Below, in pieces: positions 35,986 through 43,833 of a stretch of 64,000 nucleotides of DNA. The position numbers and the translations under genes were made by a program. The notes below the pieces were generated by a model. That model was not told the origin of the DNA. It made no database searches and worked only from the letters and a program-made list of their open reading frames with translations. This stretch comes from Dyadobacter luteus (GTDB lineage Bacteria; Bacteroidota; Bacteroidia; Cytophagales; Spirosomataceae): the NCBI RefSeq assembly GCF_003383615.1, contig NZ_QNUL01000003.1, positions 62,001-126,000 on the forward strand, read 5' to 3'. Numbering within the stretch: the stretch's first letter is position 1; each line of letters opens with the position of its first letter.

Positions 35986-36747
35986 TTAAAGGTTCACACC
36001 TCCGGATACTTCTATCCTCTGCGCATTCACCCATTTGGCATCATCTGTACAAAGGAAGGCCACTACCCCACCAATATCGTCTGGCAAACCCACGCGGCCC
36101 AGTGCGGTAAGGCTTGCAATATGCTGGTTCACATGTTCATTATCCCTGACAACCCCACCGCCAAAATCTGTTTCAATTGCGCCTGGTGCGACCACATTCA
36201 CTCTGATTCCACGGCTTCCAAGTTCTTTTGCCTGGTAACGCGTCAGTGTCTCCACTGCTCCTTTCATACTTCCGTAAGCACTGTATCCGGGATTGGAAAA
36301 ACGTGCCAGACCGGATGAAAGATTCACGATCCCGCCGCCATCGTTCATATGTGCCAGTGCGGTCTGCGTCAGGAAGAATACTCCTTTGAAATGGATGTTC
36401 ATCAGCAGATCAAAACTTTCTTCGGTGGTTTCTGTAAAGGCACTGTTGATACCGATGCCGGCATTATTGATCAGGAAGTCAAATCGTTCCGTTTCAAACT
36501 TCTCTTTTAATGTATTTTGAAGAGATTCAAAAAATGCAGGGAATCCTTTCGTATCGCCCGCATTCAATTCCAAAGCAGCTGTACGCTGCCCCAGCGCCTC
36601 AATCTCACGCACCACTTCAAGGGCATGGTCGCGCTGACTTTGGTAGGTCAATACTACATCTAACCCTTTTTTGGCCAGACTAAGCGCCATATTTTTTCCT
36701 AATCCACGGCTGCCGCCAGTTACCAATGCTATTTTATTACTTGCCAT
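35986..36747 (-). CDS. Short-chain dehydrogenase/reductase
   Basis: A classical SDR of about 253 residues. The cofactor motif is VTGGSRGLGKN and NNAG is present (FLINNAGIG). Catalytic Ser is in VNLSSGLARF, and the Tyr/Lys pair in YSAYGSMKGA. The PGAIETDFGGG segment follows the catalytic motif as usual. The substrate is unknown; the acidic residue after beta-2 is absent (LTYQSQRD), which suggests NADPH. I use the ATG at 36747 (MASNKIALV). It lies 101 bp downstream of an AraC-type regulator on the same strand, a common arrangement in which the regulator controls the reductase. Confidence 0.88.
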   Translation of the reverse strand: MASNKIALVTGGSRGLGKNMALSLAKKGLDVVLTYQSQRDHALEVVREIEALGQRTAALELNAGDTKGFPAFFESLQNTLKEKFETERFDFLINNAGIGINSAFTETTEESFDLLMNIHFKGVFFLTQTALAHMNDGGGIVNLSSGLARFSNPGYSAYGSMKGAVETLTRYQAKELGSRGIRVNVVAPGAIETDFGGGVVRDNEHVNQHIASLTALGRVGLPDDIGGVVAFLCTDDAKWVNAQRIEVSGGVNL

Positions 36748-36848
36748 TTTTGTCTTATCGTTTTTTTGTTTTTGATAATACAAAGGTGTGCATTCGGCGC
36801 AAATCTGAGTTTGCGCGTTTCAATCAGATATTTGCAAAAATCAAATCA

Positions 36849-37754
36849 CTAGCTCCGATATGCCATTGGCGAAAGTTGCGTATGCTTTCTGAAAAAATTG
36901 GAAAAATGAGCAAGCTGCTCAAAACCCAGGCAATACGAGATCTCGGAAACATTCCAACTTGTCTGCTTTAGGATAATCTTGGCTTCCCGTACCACTCGTT
37001 CAGCAATCAGATCTGTAGTGGTATGTCCTGTATTTTCTTTAAGCACTTTGTTGAGATGATTCACATGTACCGCAAGTGCATCTGCAAAATCTTTAGCGGT
37101 TCTTAATCGAAGCTGCTGATCCACAGATTCAATAGGAAACTGCCTCTCGAGTAATTCCAGAAAAAGAGAACTCACTCTGGCTGATGCGTTATGTGGAGGA
37201 TAAAGGGCCGTCGCAGGCTGCAGTTTCTGACCATAATGAATCAGTTCCTGCAAATAGTTTCTGAGCAAATCATATTTGAAAGCATAATCGGACACGAGCT
37301 CTTTCTGCATTTTTTCAAAAACAATTCTCAGTTCCTCTGTCTGTGAATTAGTTAGTTCAAAGACAGGATAACCACCCGATTTAAAAAGTGGCAGATCATC
37401 AAGCACAATACCGCTATTGGCTGGTGTAAGAAATTCGGATGTAAAAATGCAGAATTGGCCAGTCTGCTGGTCATCATAAGGCAGGTAATGATAGGGAATC
37501 TTAGGGGTCGCAAACAACAACGCACTTTTTTCAATCTCAATCACTTTGTCTGCATACTCGGCCCTATTGCGCCCAATGATCAGACTGATCTTGTAATAGG
37601 CACGGCGGTCGTAGGGCATACTGGATTTCCCTCCGGCCTTCTTTTGCAGGTCAGCAATTCTGAATACATTGAAATGCCCGATCTGATTCCCTATTTCAGC
37701 AGGAAAACGCTGGGTAATTTCATCATAAAAATCCTGCAAAGATGTCGGCTTCAT
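36849..37754 (-). CDS. AraC-family transcriptional regulator
   Basis: About 301 residues: an N-terminal cupin-like effector domain (about 1-170) and a C-terminal AraC/XylS DNA-binding domain with two helix-turn-helix motifs (TAKDFADALAVHVNHLNKVL and NVSEISYCLGFEQLAHFSNF, then FRKHTQLSPMAYR). I use the ATG at 37754; the frame extends to a TTG at 37778, but a TACATTTG promoter element overlaps that codon. It probably controls the SDR gene downstream. Confidence 0.88.
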   Translation of the reverse strand: MKPTSLQDFYDEITQRFPAEIGNQIGHFNVFRIADLQKKAGGKSSMPYDRRAYYKISLIIGRNRAEYADKVIEIEKSALLFATPKIPYHYLPYDDQQTGQFCIFTSEFLTPANSGIVLDDLPLFKSGGYPVFELTNSQTEELRIVFEKMQKELVSDYAFKYDLLRNYLQELIHYGQKLQPATALYPPHNASARVSSLFLELLERQFPIESVDQQLRLRTAKDFADALAVHVNHLNKVLKENTGHTTTDLIAERVVREAKIILKQTSWNVSEISYCLGFEQLAHFSNFFRKHTQLSPMAYRS

Positions 37755-37775
37755 ATTTCTATCATTTGTAAAATT

Positions 37776-37783
37776 CAAATGTA
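37776..37783 (-). promoter_or_regulatory. -7 promoter element of the araC-type gene
   Basis: TACATTTG on the minus strand, an exact TAnnTTTG match, about 20 bp before the chosen ATG. No clear -33 element is present. Confidence 0.45.
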
Positions 37784-37801
37784 GAAAAAAATCACCTGCT
37801 C

Positions 37802-39031
37802 TTAAACCTTTACAGTGAAATGAACCGAGCGTAACAGAAATAGTAGTCCTGTTACCATCACTACGCTTGCAAATACCAGTAGCTCAGGCATGCCACCAAT
37901 ATAAATTCCTGACATCGAGCCAATCCCCTGAATCATCAGAAATATCTCATTGCATATTACGCCGGCTACGAAGGCAATGAGTCCTGTTTTTCCCGTTCTT
38001 CGCACTGTCAAAACCTGCTGATTGTAAAACCATCCGATCAGAAACAAGGAGATAATACCCAATAGCACCAGATGCAGATATGCAATCACTACAGGTCTTA
38101 ACCCACAAGCAAGAGTAGCAATGTCCGGATGAGCAGAAACGGTCTGCAGGCTGAATTTGATAGTTCCGGCTAAGAGCACAAAAGAAAAAAGCCACAACAC
38201 TTTGAGAGGCAGTATTGCCATAAGTTGTCCTTTAATCCTGAGGATGCCATTCACGAATATCAGCCACGCTCCTGCCTGCAGGAGTGCCACACTGATGCTA
38301 ACTGCATGCAGATAGTTCGGAAAATGCATCCAGTTAACAGATAACAAATAAGAAGGAATGCAGCAGGCAATAAGGATCCGACTGATGTTTCCTGAGTCTT
38401 TCAAAGCAAGATTGTTCAACGACAACCAATAATGGAACAAACCCAAACATGCCAGCAAAAACCAGCCATTGTACTGAAAATGAAGATAAAAGTATACAGA
38501 TGCAAGTCGTAATTCGGTATTTTGAGGTTGCGTTGCCATGGTATAAGCCAGTGAAAATGTTCCCAATGCAGACAACATGTTGAACAACATAGCGGCATGC
38601 ATGTACTTCCACCAAACCGAATGCTGATCTCCGGCGTACATATCCTTTCTACAGAATATATAAAAAATGACACTGATAAAAATCGTTAGCGTAGAGAACA
38701 CAATAGAAACCGGAGCATAACCCTGGAGAAAAAAGCTGATCAGCATGCCGTAGGAGCAAAACAGATTACCTACCAGAAGGTAATTGTAGCGTACCGGCAA
38801 AATCCCGGAATTTTTTTTAGCCAATATGGCCAGCGCAATACACAGCATCAGCGATTGCGTGATCCATCCTGAAAAGGCAAAATGTGAGTGTGCGTGCAGT
38901 GTGAAACGCTGGTCGACCCATGGAAGCTCCCAGACTATTTTCAGCCTCATCAAAAGTCCGAGACTTGCTACTATAACCAGATTTAAAATACTAATTGCCG
39001 CCCATTGACTGGCCTTCAACGATTTAAACAT
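37802..39031 (-). CDS. 12-TM haem-copper-oxidase/NnrS-like membrane protein
   Basis: A 409-residue integral membrane protein with about 12 hydrophobic helices. HAHSHFAFSGW near residue 45 and YFYLHFQYNGWF near residue 185 place His pairs next to Gly-Trp in a way reminiscent of haem-binding helices in cytochrome oxidase subunit I and NnrS-like proteins. No CuB or complete catalytic His set could be assigned. The gene starts 26 bp after the Crp/Fnr regulator on the same strand and belongs to the nos island. A role in nitric or nitrous oxide metabolism is inferred from position. The second 12-TM protein (48469-49743) has a similar HAH...GW element. Confidence 0.65.
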   Translation of the reverse strand: MFKSLKASQWAAISILNLVIVASLGLLMRLKIVWELPWVDQRFTLHAHSHFAFSGWITQSLMLCIALAILAKKNSGILPVRYNYLLVGNLFCSYGMLISFFLQGYAPVSIVFSTLTIFISVIFYIFCRKDMYAGDQHSVWWKYMHAAMLFNMLSALGTFSLAYTMATQPQNTELRLASVYFYLHFQYNGWFLLACLGLFHYWLSLNNLALKDSGNISRILIACCIPSYLLSVNWMHFPNYLHAVSISVALLQAGAWLIFVNGILRIKGQLMAILPLKVLWLFSFVLLAGTIKFSLQTVSAHPDIATLACGLRPVVIAYLHLVLLGIISLFLIGWFYNQQVLTVRRTGKTGLIAFVAGVICNEIFLMIQGIGSMSGIYIGGMPELLVFASVVMVTGLLFLLRSVHFTVKV

Positions 39032-39057
39032 AACCTCATCAGTTTGGAATCTGCACG

Positions 39058-39708
39058 CTACACAATCGACTGGCGCGACTTACAGCAACTGGTTTCGTTT
39101 TCAGAAGTCAGAAAAACTTTCCCTTTCACAATACTTACTTTACCCTTGTTTTCCAGCGCCTTGGTCGCTCTGATGATCGTCTCCACGCGCATGCCCGTCA
39201 GGTTCGCAATTTGCTGCCGGGTAAGTAAAAGCTTGTTACATTCCTGGCAAACCTTGTTACTATGTTTTTGCAGATAATGGAATAATTTATCGACAGTCTG
39301 CTCAGGCGAATTTCCTGCCAGTTCACGGATCAGAAACAGCTTAAATCTCAGCTTTTCAGCAAACATTTTATTGAACCGAATACTGATTGACGGATCATCC
39401 TGCAGCATCTGGCGAAACGCTGCCGAGGGAAGTCGGAGTATTACACAATCTGTGAGCGCCACCGCAGAACACGCATAAGGCATCTGATCAAATAGTACCA
39501 GCTCACCAAATGACTCACCAGGCCAAACCAGTTCCTGCAATATCTCCTTTCCATCATCATTGAAATTCGACCAGCAGACCCGCCCTTCTACCAACTGATG
39601 ATAATAGTGGCCTGTGTCACCTTCGAGAAAAATGATTTCGCTTGCAGATACCTTCTTGTAAGTTGCTCCGTAGCGCACCAGCAAATCAGTTTGAATCATC
39701 ATAGTCAT
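39058..39708 (-). CDS. Crp/Fnr-family regulator of the nos island
   Basis: A 216-residue regulator. The cyclic-nucleotide-binding-like domain (about residues 18-115) has EGDTGHYYHQLVEGRV and WPGESFGELVLFD. A dimer helix follows, then the winged HTH (LLTRQQIANLTGMRVETIIR). The FNR-type N-terminal cysteine cluster is missing, so it is not a canonical Fe-S oxygen sensor; CQECN at about residue 155 is the only Cys pair. Nitric-oxide-responsive DNR/NNR proteins also lack the cluster. It is transcribed divergently from the cytochrome c-nosZ genes, and a 20-bp palindrome between them is a likely binding site. The identity of the signal is inference. Confidence 0.85.
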   Translation of the reverse strand: MTMMIQTDLLVRYGATYKKVSASEIIFLEGDTGHYYHQLVEGRVCWSNFNDDGKEILQELVWPGESFGELVLFDQMPYACSAVALTDCVILRLPSAAFRQMLQDDPSISIRFNKMFAEKLRFKLFLIRELAGNSPEQTVDKLFHYLQKHSNKVCQECNKLLLTRQQIANLTGMRVETIIRATKALENKGKVSIVKGKVFLTSENETSCCKSRQSIV

Positions 39709-39879
39709 AACGCTTTTACGCCCAAACTTAATCCTATTACAAACCAGGTGTGATGATTAATCCCATAACCAATACTGACATAAGTCACTATTAAATAATA
39801 GTCTGATTATCAAATAATTAAATAACAAAACAACCTTTTAACAGGGCTATTTCCTCAAATCATAAACTGCGGAAAACCG

Positions 39880-39899
39880 TTTATGCGTACACGCATAAA
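39880..39899. promoter_or_regulatory. Palindromic operator for the nos promoter
   Basis: TTTATGCGT-AC-ACGCATAAA is a perfect 9-bp inverted repeat with a 2-bp spacer. Its centre lies roughly 41-44 bp upstream of the transcription start predicted from TACATTTG at 39919-39926, which itself lacks a -33 element. This is the geometry of a class II Crp/Fnr activator site. Confidence 0.6.
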
Positions 39900-39918
39900 A
39901 ACCGGCAAAAGTGGCTGA

Positions 39919-39926
39919 TACATTTG
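39919..39926 (+). promoter_or_regulatory. -7 promoter element of the cytochrome c-nosZ transcript
   Basis: TACATTTG matches TAnnTTTG exactly. There is no TTTG at the proper -33 distance, which is expected if an activator at the adjacent palindrome substitutes for it. Confidence 0.55.
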
Positions 39927-39995
39927 CAACAGACAGTCATCAGTCAGGCTGAGAAACTGTTTGATGAAACAATTTTTCACCCAAATGTTACCACA

Positions 39996-40457
39996 ATGAA
40001 AAAGACCATGCTTCTGATATTCGGCGCCGTTATGCTATATGCATGCGGACAGAAAACCGAGCAAAGCGGAGAAAGCACAGCAGCCGAGCAAAAGCCCAAA
40101 ACTGAGGAATACGACCCGCAGCGAGGCGAAGGAAAATTCGACAAAGTTGAAATATCCGATAACCTTGATGCCGCTATGGCTGCCAGCGGGAAACAGGTAT
40201 TTGATATGAAGTGCTCTGCCTGCCACAAACTGACTGATGAAAAGCTGGTCGGGCCAGGCTGGAAAGGTGTCAGTACCAAACACAAACCTGAGTGGCTGAT
40301 GAACTTCATTACAAACCCTGATGCGATGATTGATAAGGATCCACAGCTACAGGCGCAGCTCGAACTTTGTCTTGTACGAATGCCAAATCAAAATCTTACG
40401 GATGACGATGCCCGCCACATTCTTGAATTCATGCGGCAGAATGACGGAGTGAAGTAG
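39996..40457 (+). CDS. Lipoprotein cytochrome c preceding nosZ
   Basis: A monohaem cytochrome c of about 153 residues. The ATG at 39996 gives a lipoprotein signal (MLLIFGAVMLYAC, Cys near 15), so I reject the in-frame start at 39924. A charged linker (about 20-55) leads to the class I haem domain: CSACH binds haem, with a downstream Met in LVRMPNQNL as likely sixth ligand. It probably donates electrons to NosZ, as the small cytochromes next to clade II nosZ genes are thought to do. It is 140 bp upstream of nosZ and shares the nos promoter. Confidence 0.88.
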   Translation: MKKTMLLIFGAVMLYACGQKTEQSGESTAAEQKPKTEEYDPQRGEGKFDKVEISDNLDAAMAASGKQVFDMKCSACHKLTDEKLVGPGWKGVSTKHKPEWLMNFITNPDAMIDKDPQLQAQLELCLVRMPNQNLTDDDARHILEFMRQNDGVK

Positions 40458-40459
40458 TT

Positions 40460-40562
40460 GGCAATCGGCTTTCGGCAATCAGCTATCGGCTTTTAAAAAA
40501 TGTAATGTATCAAATGTAACCTCTATTAGGACCTACGAGCTGACGGCCGAAAGCCGACTGCC
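40460..40562. repeat. Imperfect 25-bp inverted repeat between cytochrome c and nosZ
   Basis: Left arm 40460-40484 and right arm 40538-40562 match as inverted repeats at 22 of 25 positions, enclosing 53 nt. Each arm is built from GGCTTTCGGC-like units that also recur as direct repeats (GGCAATCGGCTTTC and GGCAATCAGCTATC). It may be a family of dispersed intergenic repeats or an RNA structure adjusting nosZ expression. Confidence 0.6.
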
Positions 40563-40597
40563 GAAAGCCCTAAAAATATTTACCAACCCATAAAATT

Positions 40598-42574
40598 ATG
40601 AAACCAATAAAATATGTCCTTGGCGTTGCTTCCTTAGCGCTTCTTGCCAGTGGAATCCAATCTTGCAAACCCAAAAGCGCCGATACGGCAATTAGTGGTG
40701 ATGCCGCTGCCAAAACTTACGTAGCTCCCGGCCAGTACGACGAATTCTATAATTTTGTTTCAGGCGGTTTCAGTGGCCAGCTGTCGGTATATGGTATTCC
40801 GTCGGGGCGTTTGCTCCGGGTCATTCCTGTGTTCTCACAGGATCCTGAAAAAGGATGGGGCTTCAGCGAAGAAACGAAGCCTATGCTAAATACCTCTCAC
40901 GGAAATGTACCCTGGGATGATTTGCACCACGTTCAACTTTCCAAAACCAATGGAGAAAATGACGGAAGATGGGTGTTTGTGAATGGAAACAACACGCCTC
41001 GTCTGGCACGGATTGACCTCAAAACTTTCCGTACTGCGGAGATATTGGAACTGCCCAACAGCGGAGGAAATCACTCTTCACCTTTTATCACAGAAAACAC
41101 CGAGTACGTAGTTGCAGGAACACGTTTCAGCGTACCGCTGGACGAATCTGATGGCGATGTGCCTATTAACACCTACAAGAAAAACTTTAAGGGAACGCTC
41201 AGTTTTGTGAGTGTAGACCAAAAGGATGGCAACATGGATATCGCTTTTCAGATCGAAACGCCAGGCGTGAATTTTGACCTGAGTCGTTCCGGAAAAGGCC
41301 CGTCACACGGCTGGTTCTTCTTCTCCTGCTACAATACCGAACAGGCCAATACATTATTGGAGGTAAATGCGTCCAAAAATGACAAGGACTTTATTATGGC
41401 TGTTAACTGGAAAAAAGCGGAGGAATACCTGAAAGCAGGTAAAGGAAGAAAAACCAAAGTAAAATATGCACATAACAAGTACAGCGAAGAAAGCCACACC
41501 TCCACTTCGGAAATCAAAAATGAAGTTGTCGTATTGAGCTCAAAAGAATTGAAAGACCTGTGTTATTTCATTCCTTGCCCGAAATCGCCGCACGGAATTG
41601 ATATTGACCCTACGGGCGAATACATGGTAAGCAGCGGTAAACTAGCAGCTCTGATTCCCGTTTTCTCATTCAGCAAAATGATTAAAGCGATTGAGAACAA
41701 AACTTTTGAAGGCGATTACAATGGCATTCCGGTGATCAAATACGAGGCAGCTTTATATGGAGAGGTTCAGAAACCAGGGTTGGGACCTTTGCATACCGAA
41801 TTTGACGGCAGAGGAAATGCAGTAACGACTATGTTCGTCTCTTCAGAAATCGTGAAATGGAACATCAAGGATCTGAAGGTAATCGACCGCCAACCTGTTT
41901 ACTATTCCCCTGGTCACCTGATGATTCCCGGCGGAGATTCGAAAAAACCGGACGGCAAATACCTGATTGCTTATAATAAAATCACCAAAGACCGCTTCCT
42001 GCCCACCGGACCTGAACTGGCTCAAAGTGCGCAACTATTTGATATTTCGGGAGACAAAATGCAACTGATTCTGGACTTCCCAACAATTGGAGAACCGCAC
42101 TATGCGCAGGCGATCAGGGCAGATAAAGTAAAAGAGCAGTCGGTAAAAACCTTCAAACTCGAAGCAAACAAGCACCCTTATGTGTCCAAAGGCGAAGGAG
42201 AAACCAAAGTCGTGCGCGACAAAAACAAGGTGCATGTGTACATGACTGCCATCCGCTCCCACCTTACTCCCGACAATATTGAGGGGATCAAAATCGGTGA
42301 TGAGGTCTACTTCCACGTAACCAATCTCGAACAGGACTGGGATGTTCCTCACGGGTTTGCTGTAAAGGGTGCAAACAACGGAGAACTGCTTGTGATGCCG
42401 GGAGAAACGCAGACACTGAAATGGGTTCCCGATCGTGTGGGTATTTTCCCCATTTACTGCACAGACTTCTGCAGTGCATTGCACCAGGAAATGTCAGGAT
42501 ATGTACGCGTATCACCAGCTGGTAGCAAGGTCGCATTGGTAGGAAACACAGGTACCAACCTGCCTGCTGAATAA
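40598..42574 (+). CDS. nosZ: Nitrous oxide reductase, clade II (Sec-type)
   Basis: A 658-residue periplasmic or lipid-anchored multicopper enzyme reducing N2O to N2. The N-terminus (LGVASLALLASGIQSC) is a Sec/lipoprotein signal without twin arginines, as in clade II enzymes. The seven-bladed propeller supplies the CuZ histidines: WDDLHHVQLS, KGPSHGW, KSPHGIDIDP, LGPLHTEFDG and GEPHYAQ are visible. The C-terminal cupredoxin domain holds the CuA site: DVPHGF and CTDFCSALHQEM (C-x3-C-x3-H-x2-M). It is followed by nosL, nosD, nosF and nosY. A 13-bp hairpin lies just after the stop. Confidence 0.97.
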   Translation: MKPIKYVLGVASLALLASGIQSCKPKSADTAISGDAAAKTYVAPGQYDEFYNFVSGGFSGQLSVYGIPSGRLLRVIPVFSQDPEKGWGFSEETKPMLNTSHGNVPWDDLHHVQLSKTNGENDGRWVFVNGNNTPRLARIDLKTFRTAEILELPNSGGNHSSPFITENTEYVVAGTRFSVPLDESDGDVPINTYKKNFKGTLSFVSVDQKDGNMDIAFQIETPGVNFDLSRSGKGPSHGWFFFSCYNTEQANTLLEVNASKNDKDFIMAVNWKKAEEYLKAGKGRKTKVKYAHNKYSEESHTSTSEIKNEVVVLSSKELKDLCYFIPCPKSPHGIDIDPTGEYMVSSGKLAALIPVFSFSKMIKAIENKTFEGDYNGIPVIKYEAALYGEVQKPGLGPLHTEFDGRGNAVTTMFVSSEIVKWNIKDLKVIDRQPVYYSPGHLMIPGGDSKKPDGKYLIAYNKITKDRFLPTGPELAQSAQLFDISGDKMQLILDFPTIGEPHYAQAIRADKVKEQSVKTFKLEANKHPYVSKGEGETKVVRDKNKVHVYMTAIRSHLTPDNIEGIKIGDEVYFHVTNLEQDWDVPHGFAVKGANNGELLVMPGETQTLKWVPDRVGIFPIYCTDFCSALHQEMSGYVRVSPAGSKVALVGNTGTNLPAE

Positions 42575-42588
42575 AAGGTTTGAAAACA

Positions 42589-42622
42589 GTCTGTACGTGA
42601 GAAATCCCACTCACGTACAGAC
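42589..42622 (+). terminator. Strong hairpin between nosZ and nosL without T run
   Basis: Perfect 13-bp inverted repeat, GTCTGTACGTGAG (42589-42601) with its complement at 42610-42622. It is followed by ATTCCCGAACC rather than a T run, so it may stabilise the nosZ message or attenuate read-through instead of fully terminating. Confidence 0.6.
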
Positions 42623-42657
42623 ATTCCCGAACCTATTTTTCATTAAAAGCAAACACC

Positions 42658-43692
42658 ATGAAAGCGAATCAAATGCTTGGTTTTCACAGGATTTTACTGG
42701 TCTTCTGCGGAATAGCACTGCTGCTGGTAAACTACTTCCCGATATGGCGTATCGAACTGGATGCACCACAATATCCGGAAGGACTCGAACTGCTTATTTT
42801 CAGTAATAAACTGGCTGGAAATGTTGACATCATCAACGGATTAAACCACTACATCGGCATGAAGACACTTCATACAAATGACTTCATCGAGTTCAGTGTA
42901 CTGCCCTATCTGGTGATTTTTTTCGCGGCTGCATTTGTGCTTGCGGGAGTATGGGGGAAACGTTGGAGTGGGTATATTGTGCTGGTTCTTTTTGCGATGT
43001 TTGGTGTAGCAGCCATGGTTGACTTCTGGTTGTGGGAATATGATTACGGCCATAATCTGAGTCCGGATGCTGCCATTAAAGTTCCGGGGATGTCGTACCA
43101 ACCTCCGCTGATCGGTTTCAAACAATTACTCAATTTTGGCGCTTACAGTATCCCCGCGGCCGGAGGCTGGATCTTCATTATGACCGGAGTGGTGGCGGCT
43201 TACTGCATGGTAAGTGAATGGCTGGCCACCCGCAAAGCGCTTACCATTTCACACACAGCGCGTTTGGTATTGTCCACACTTACTCTTTATGCAGGACTTT
43301 CAATCGCACAATCCTGCGGCCCGCGTGGCGCAGAACCGATACGTGCCGGGGTAGATGCCTGTGCGCATTGTAAAATGACGATCAGCGATCTTCGGTTTGG
43401 CTGTGAGTTTACTTCAAAAAAAGGAAGAGCATTCAAATTCGACGATCTGCAATGCATGACTTCGTTCGTAAAGCAAGATGGCGTGAGCAAGGCTGAAATC
43501 GAAACATTTTATCTGCCCGACTTCACGACTAACGAGCTGTCAGAAGCACACCAAATGCACATCCTCCATAGCGAAGATCTAAGGAGTCCGATGGGAGGAA
43601 ATTACGCTACTTTCAAAATGAAAGCAGATTTAAAAAATGCGCAGGAAAAGTTTTTTGGTGAGGTGGTGAAGTGGGAGGATTTGAGTAAGTGA
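42658..43692 (+). CDS. nosL: Membrane domain fused to NosL copper chaperone
   Basis: A 344-residue protein in two parts. Residues 1 to about 200 form a membrane domain with four hydrophobic helices (HRILLVFCGIALLLVNYFP, LPYLVIFFAAAFVLAGVW, GYIVLVLFAMFGVAAMVDFW, GGWIFIMTGVVAAYCMVSEW). A fifth hydrophobic segment ends in a lipobox-like IAQSC near residue 222, followed by a NosL domain: DACAHCKMTISD with the Cys/Met copper ligands, and AFKFDDLQCM. NosL delivers copper to apo-NosZ and is usually a separate lipoprotein. Here it is joined to a membrane domain whose role is unknown, perhaps anchoring or metal handling. Confidence 0.85.
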   Translation: MKANQMLGFHRILLVFCGIALLLVNYFPIWRIELDAPQYPEGLELLIFSNKLAGNVDIINGLNHYIGMKTLHTNDFIEFSVLPYLVIFFAAAFVLAGVWGKRWSGYIVLVLFAMFGVAAMVDFWLWEYDYGHNLSPDAAIKVPGMSYQPPLIGFKQLLNFGAYSIPAAGGWIFIMTGVVAAYCMVSEWLATRKALTISHTARLVLSTLTLYAGLSIAQSCGPRGAEPIRAGVDACAHCKMTISDLRFGCEFTSKKGRAFKFDDLQCMTSFVKQDGVSKAEIETFYLPDFTTNELSEAHQMHILHSEDLRSPMGGNYATFKMKADLKNAQEKFFGEVVKWEDLSK

Positions 43693-43729
43693 TTATGAAA
43701 CCTCGAAACTTGTCTGCTTAACACAACAG

Positions 43730-43785
43730 ACTTGTCAGACTGAGCATATCAACCGACCTGTCAGGCTGAGAGCTCAGGGTGACAG
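43730..43785. repeat. Direct repeats and hairpin between nosL and nosD
   Basis: Two 15-bp copies, ACTTGTCAGACTGAG (43730-43744) and ACCTGTCAGGCTGAG (43756-43770), match at 13 positions. The second copy pairs with the following CTCAGGGTGACAG to form a hairpin over 43758-43785 with an internal GG/GG bulge. It resembles dispersed intergenic palindromes and is not coding. Confidence 0.55.
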
Positions 43786-43833
43786 CGCTTACGAACGTAC
43801 CCTTGTCAAAAATAAAATTCAAAACAAACCACC

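Noticed and set aside
37802..39031. Functional cytochrome oxidase or NO reductase catalytic subunit
   Set aside because: The full set of haem/CuB histidines could not be found; only a superfamily-like call is supported.
39058..39708. Oxygen-sensing FNR with an Fe-S cluster
   Set aside because: The N-terminal cysteines that bind the cluster in FNR are missing; the later CQECN pair alone is not that motif.
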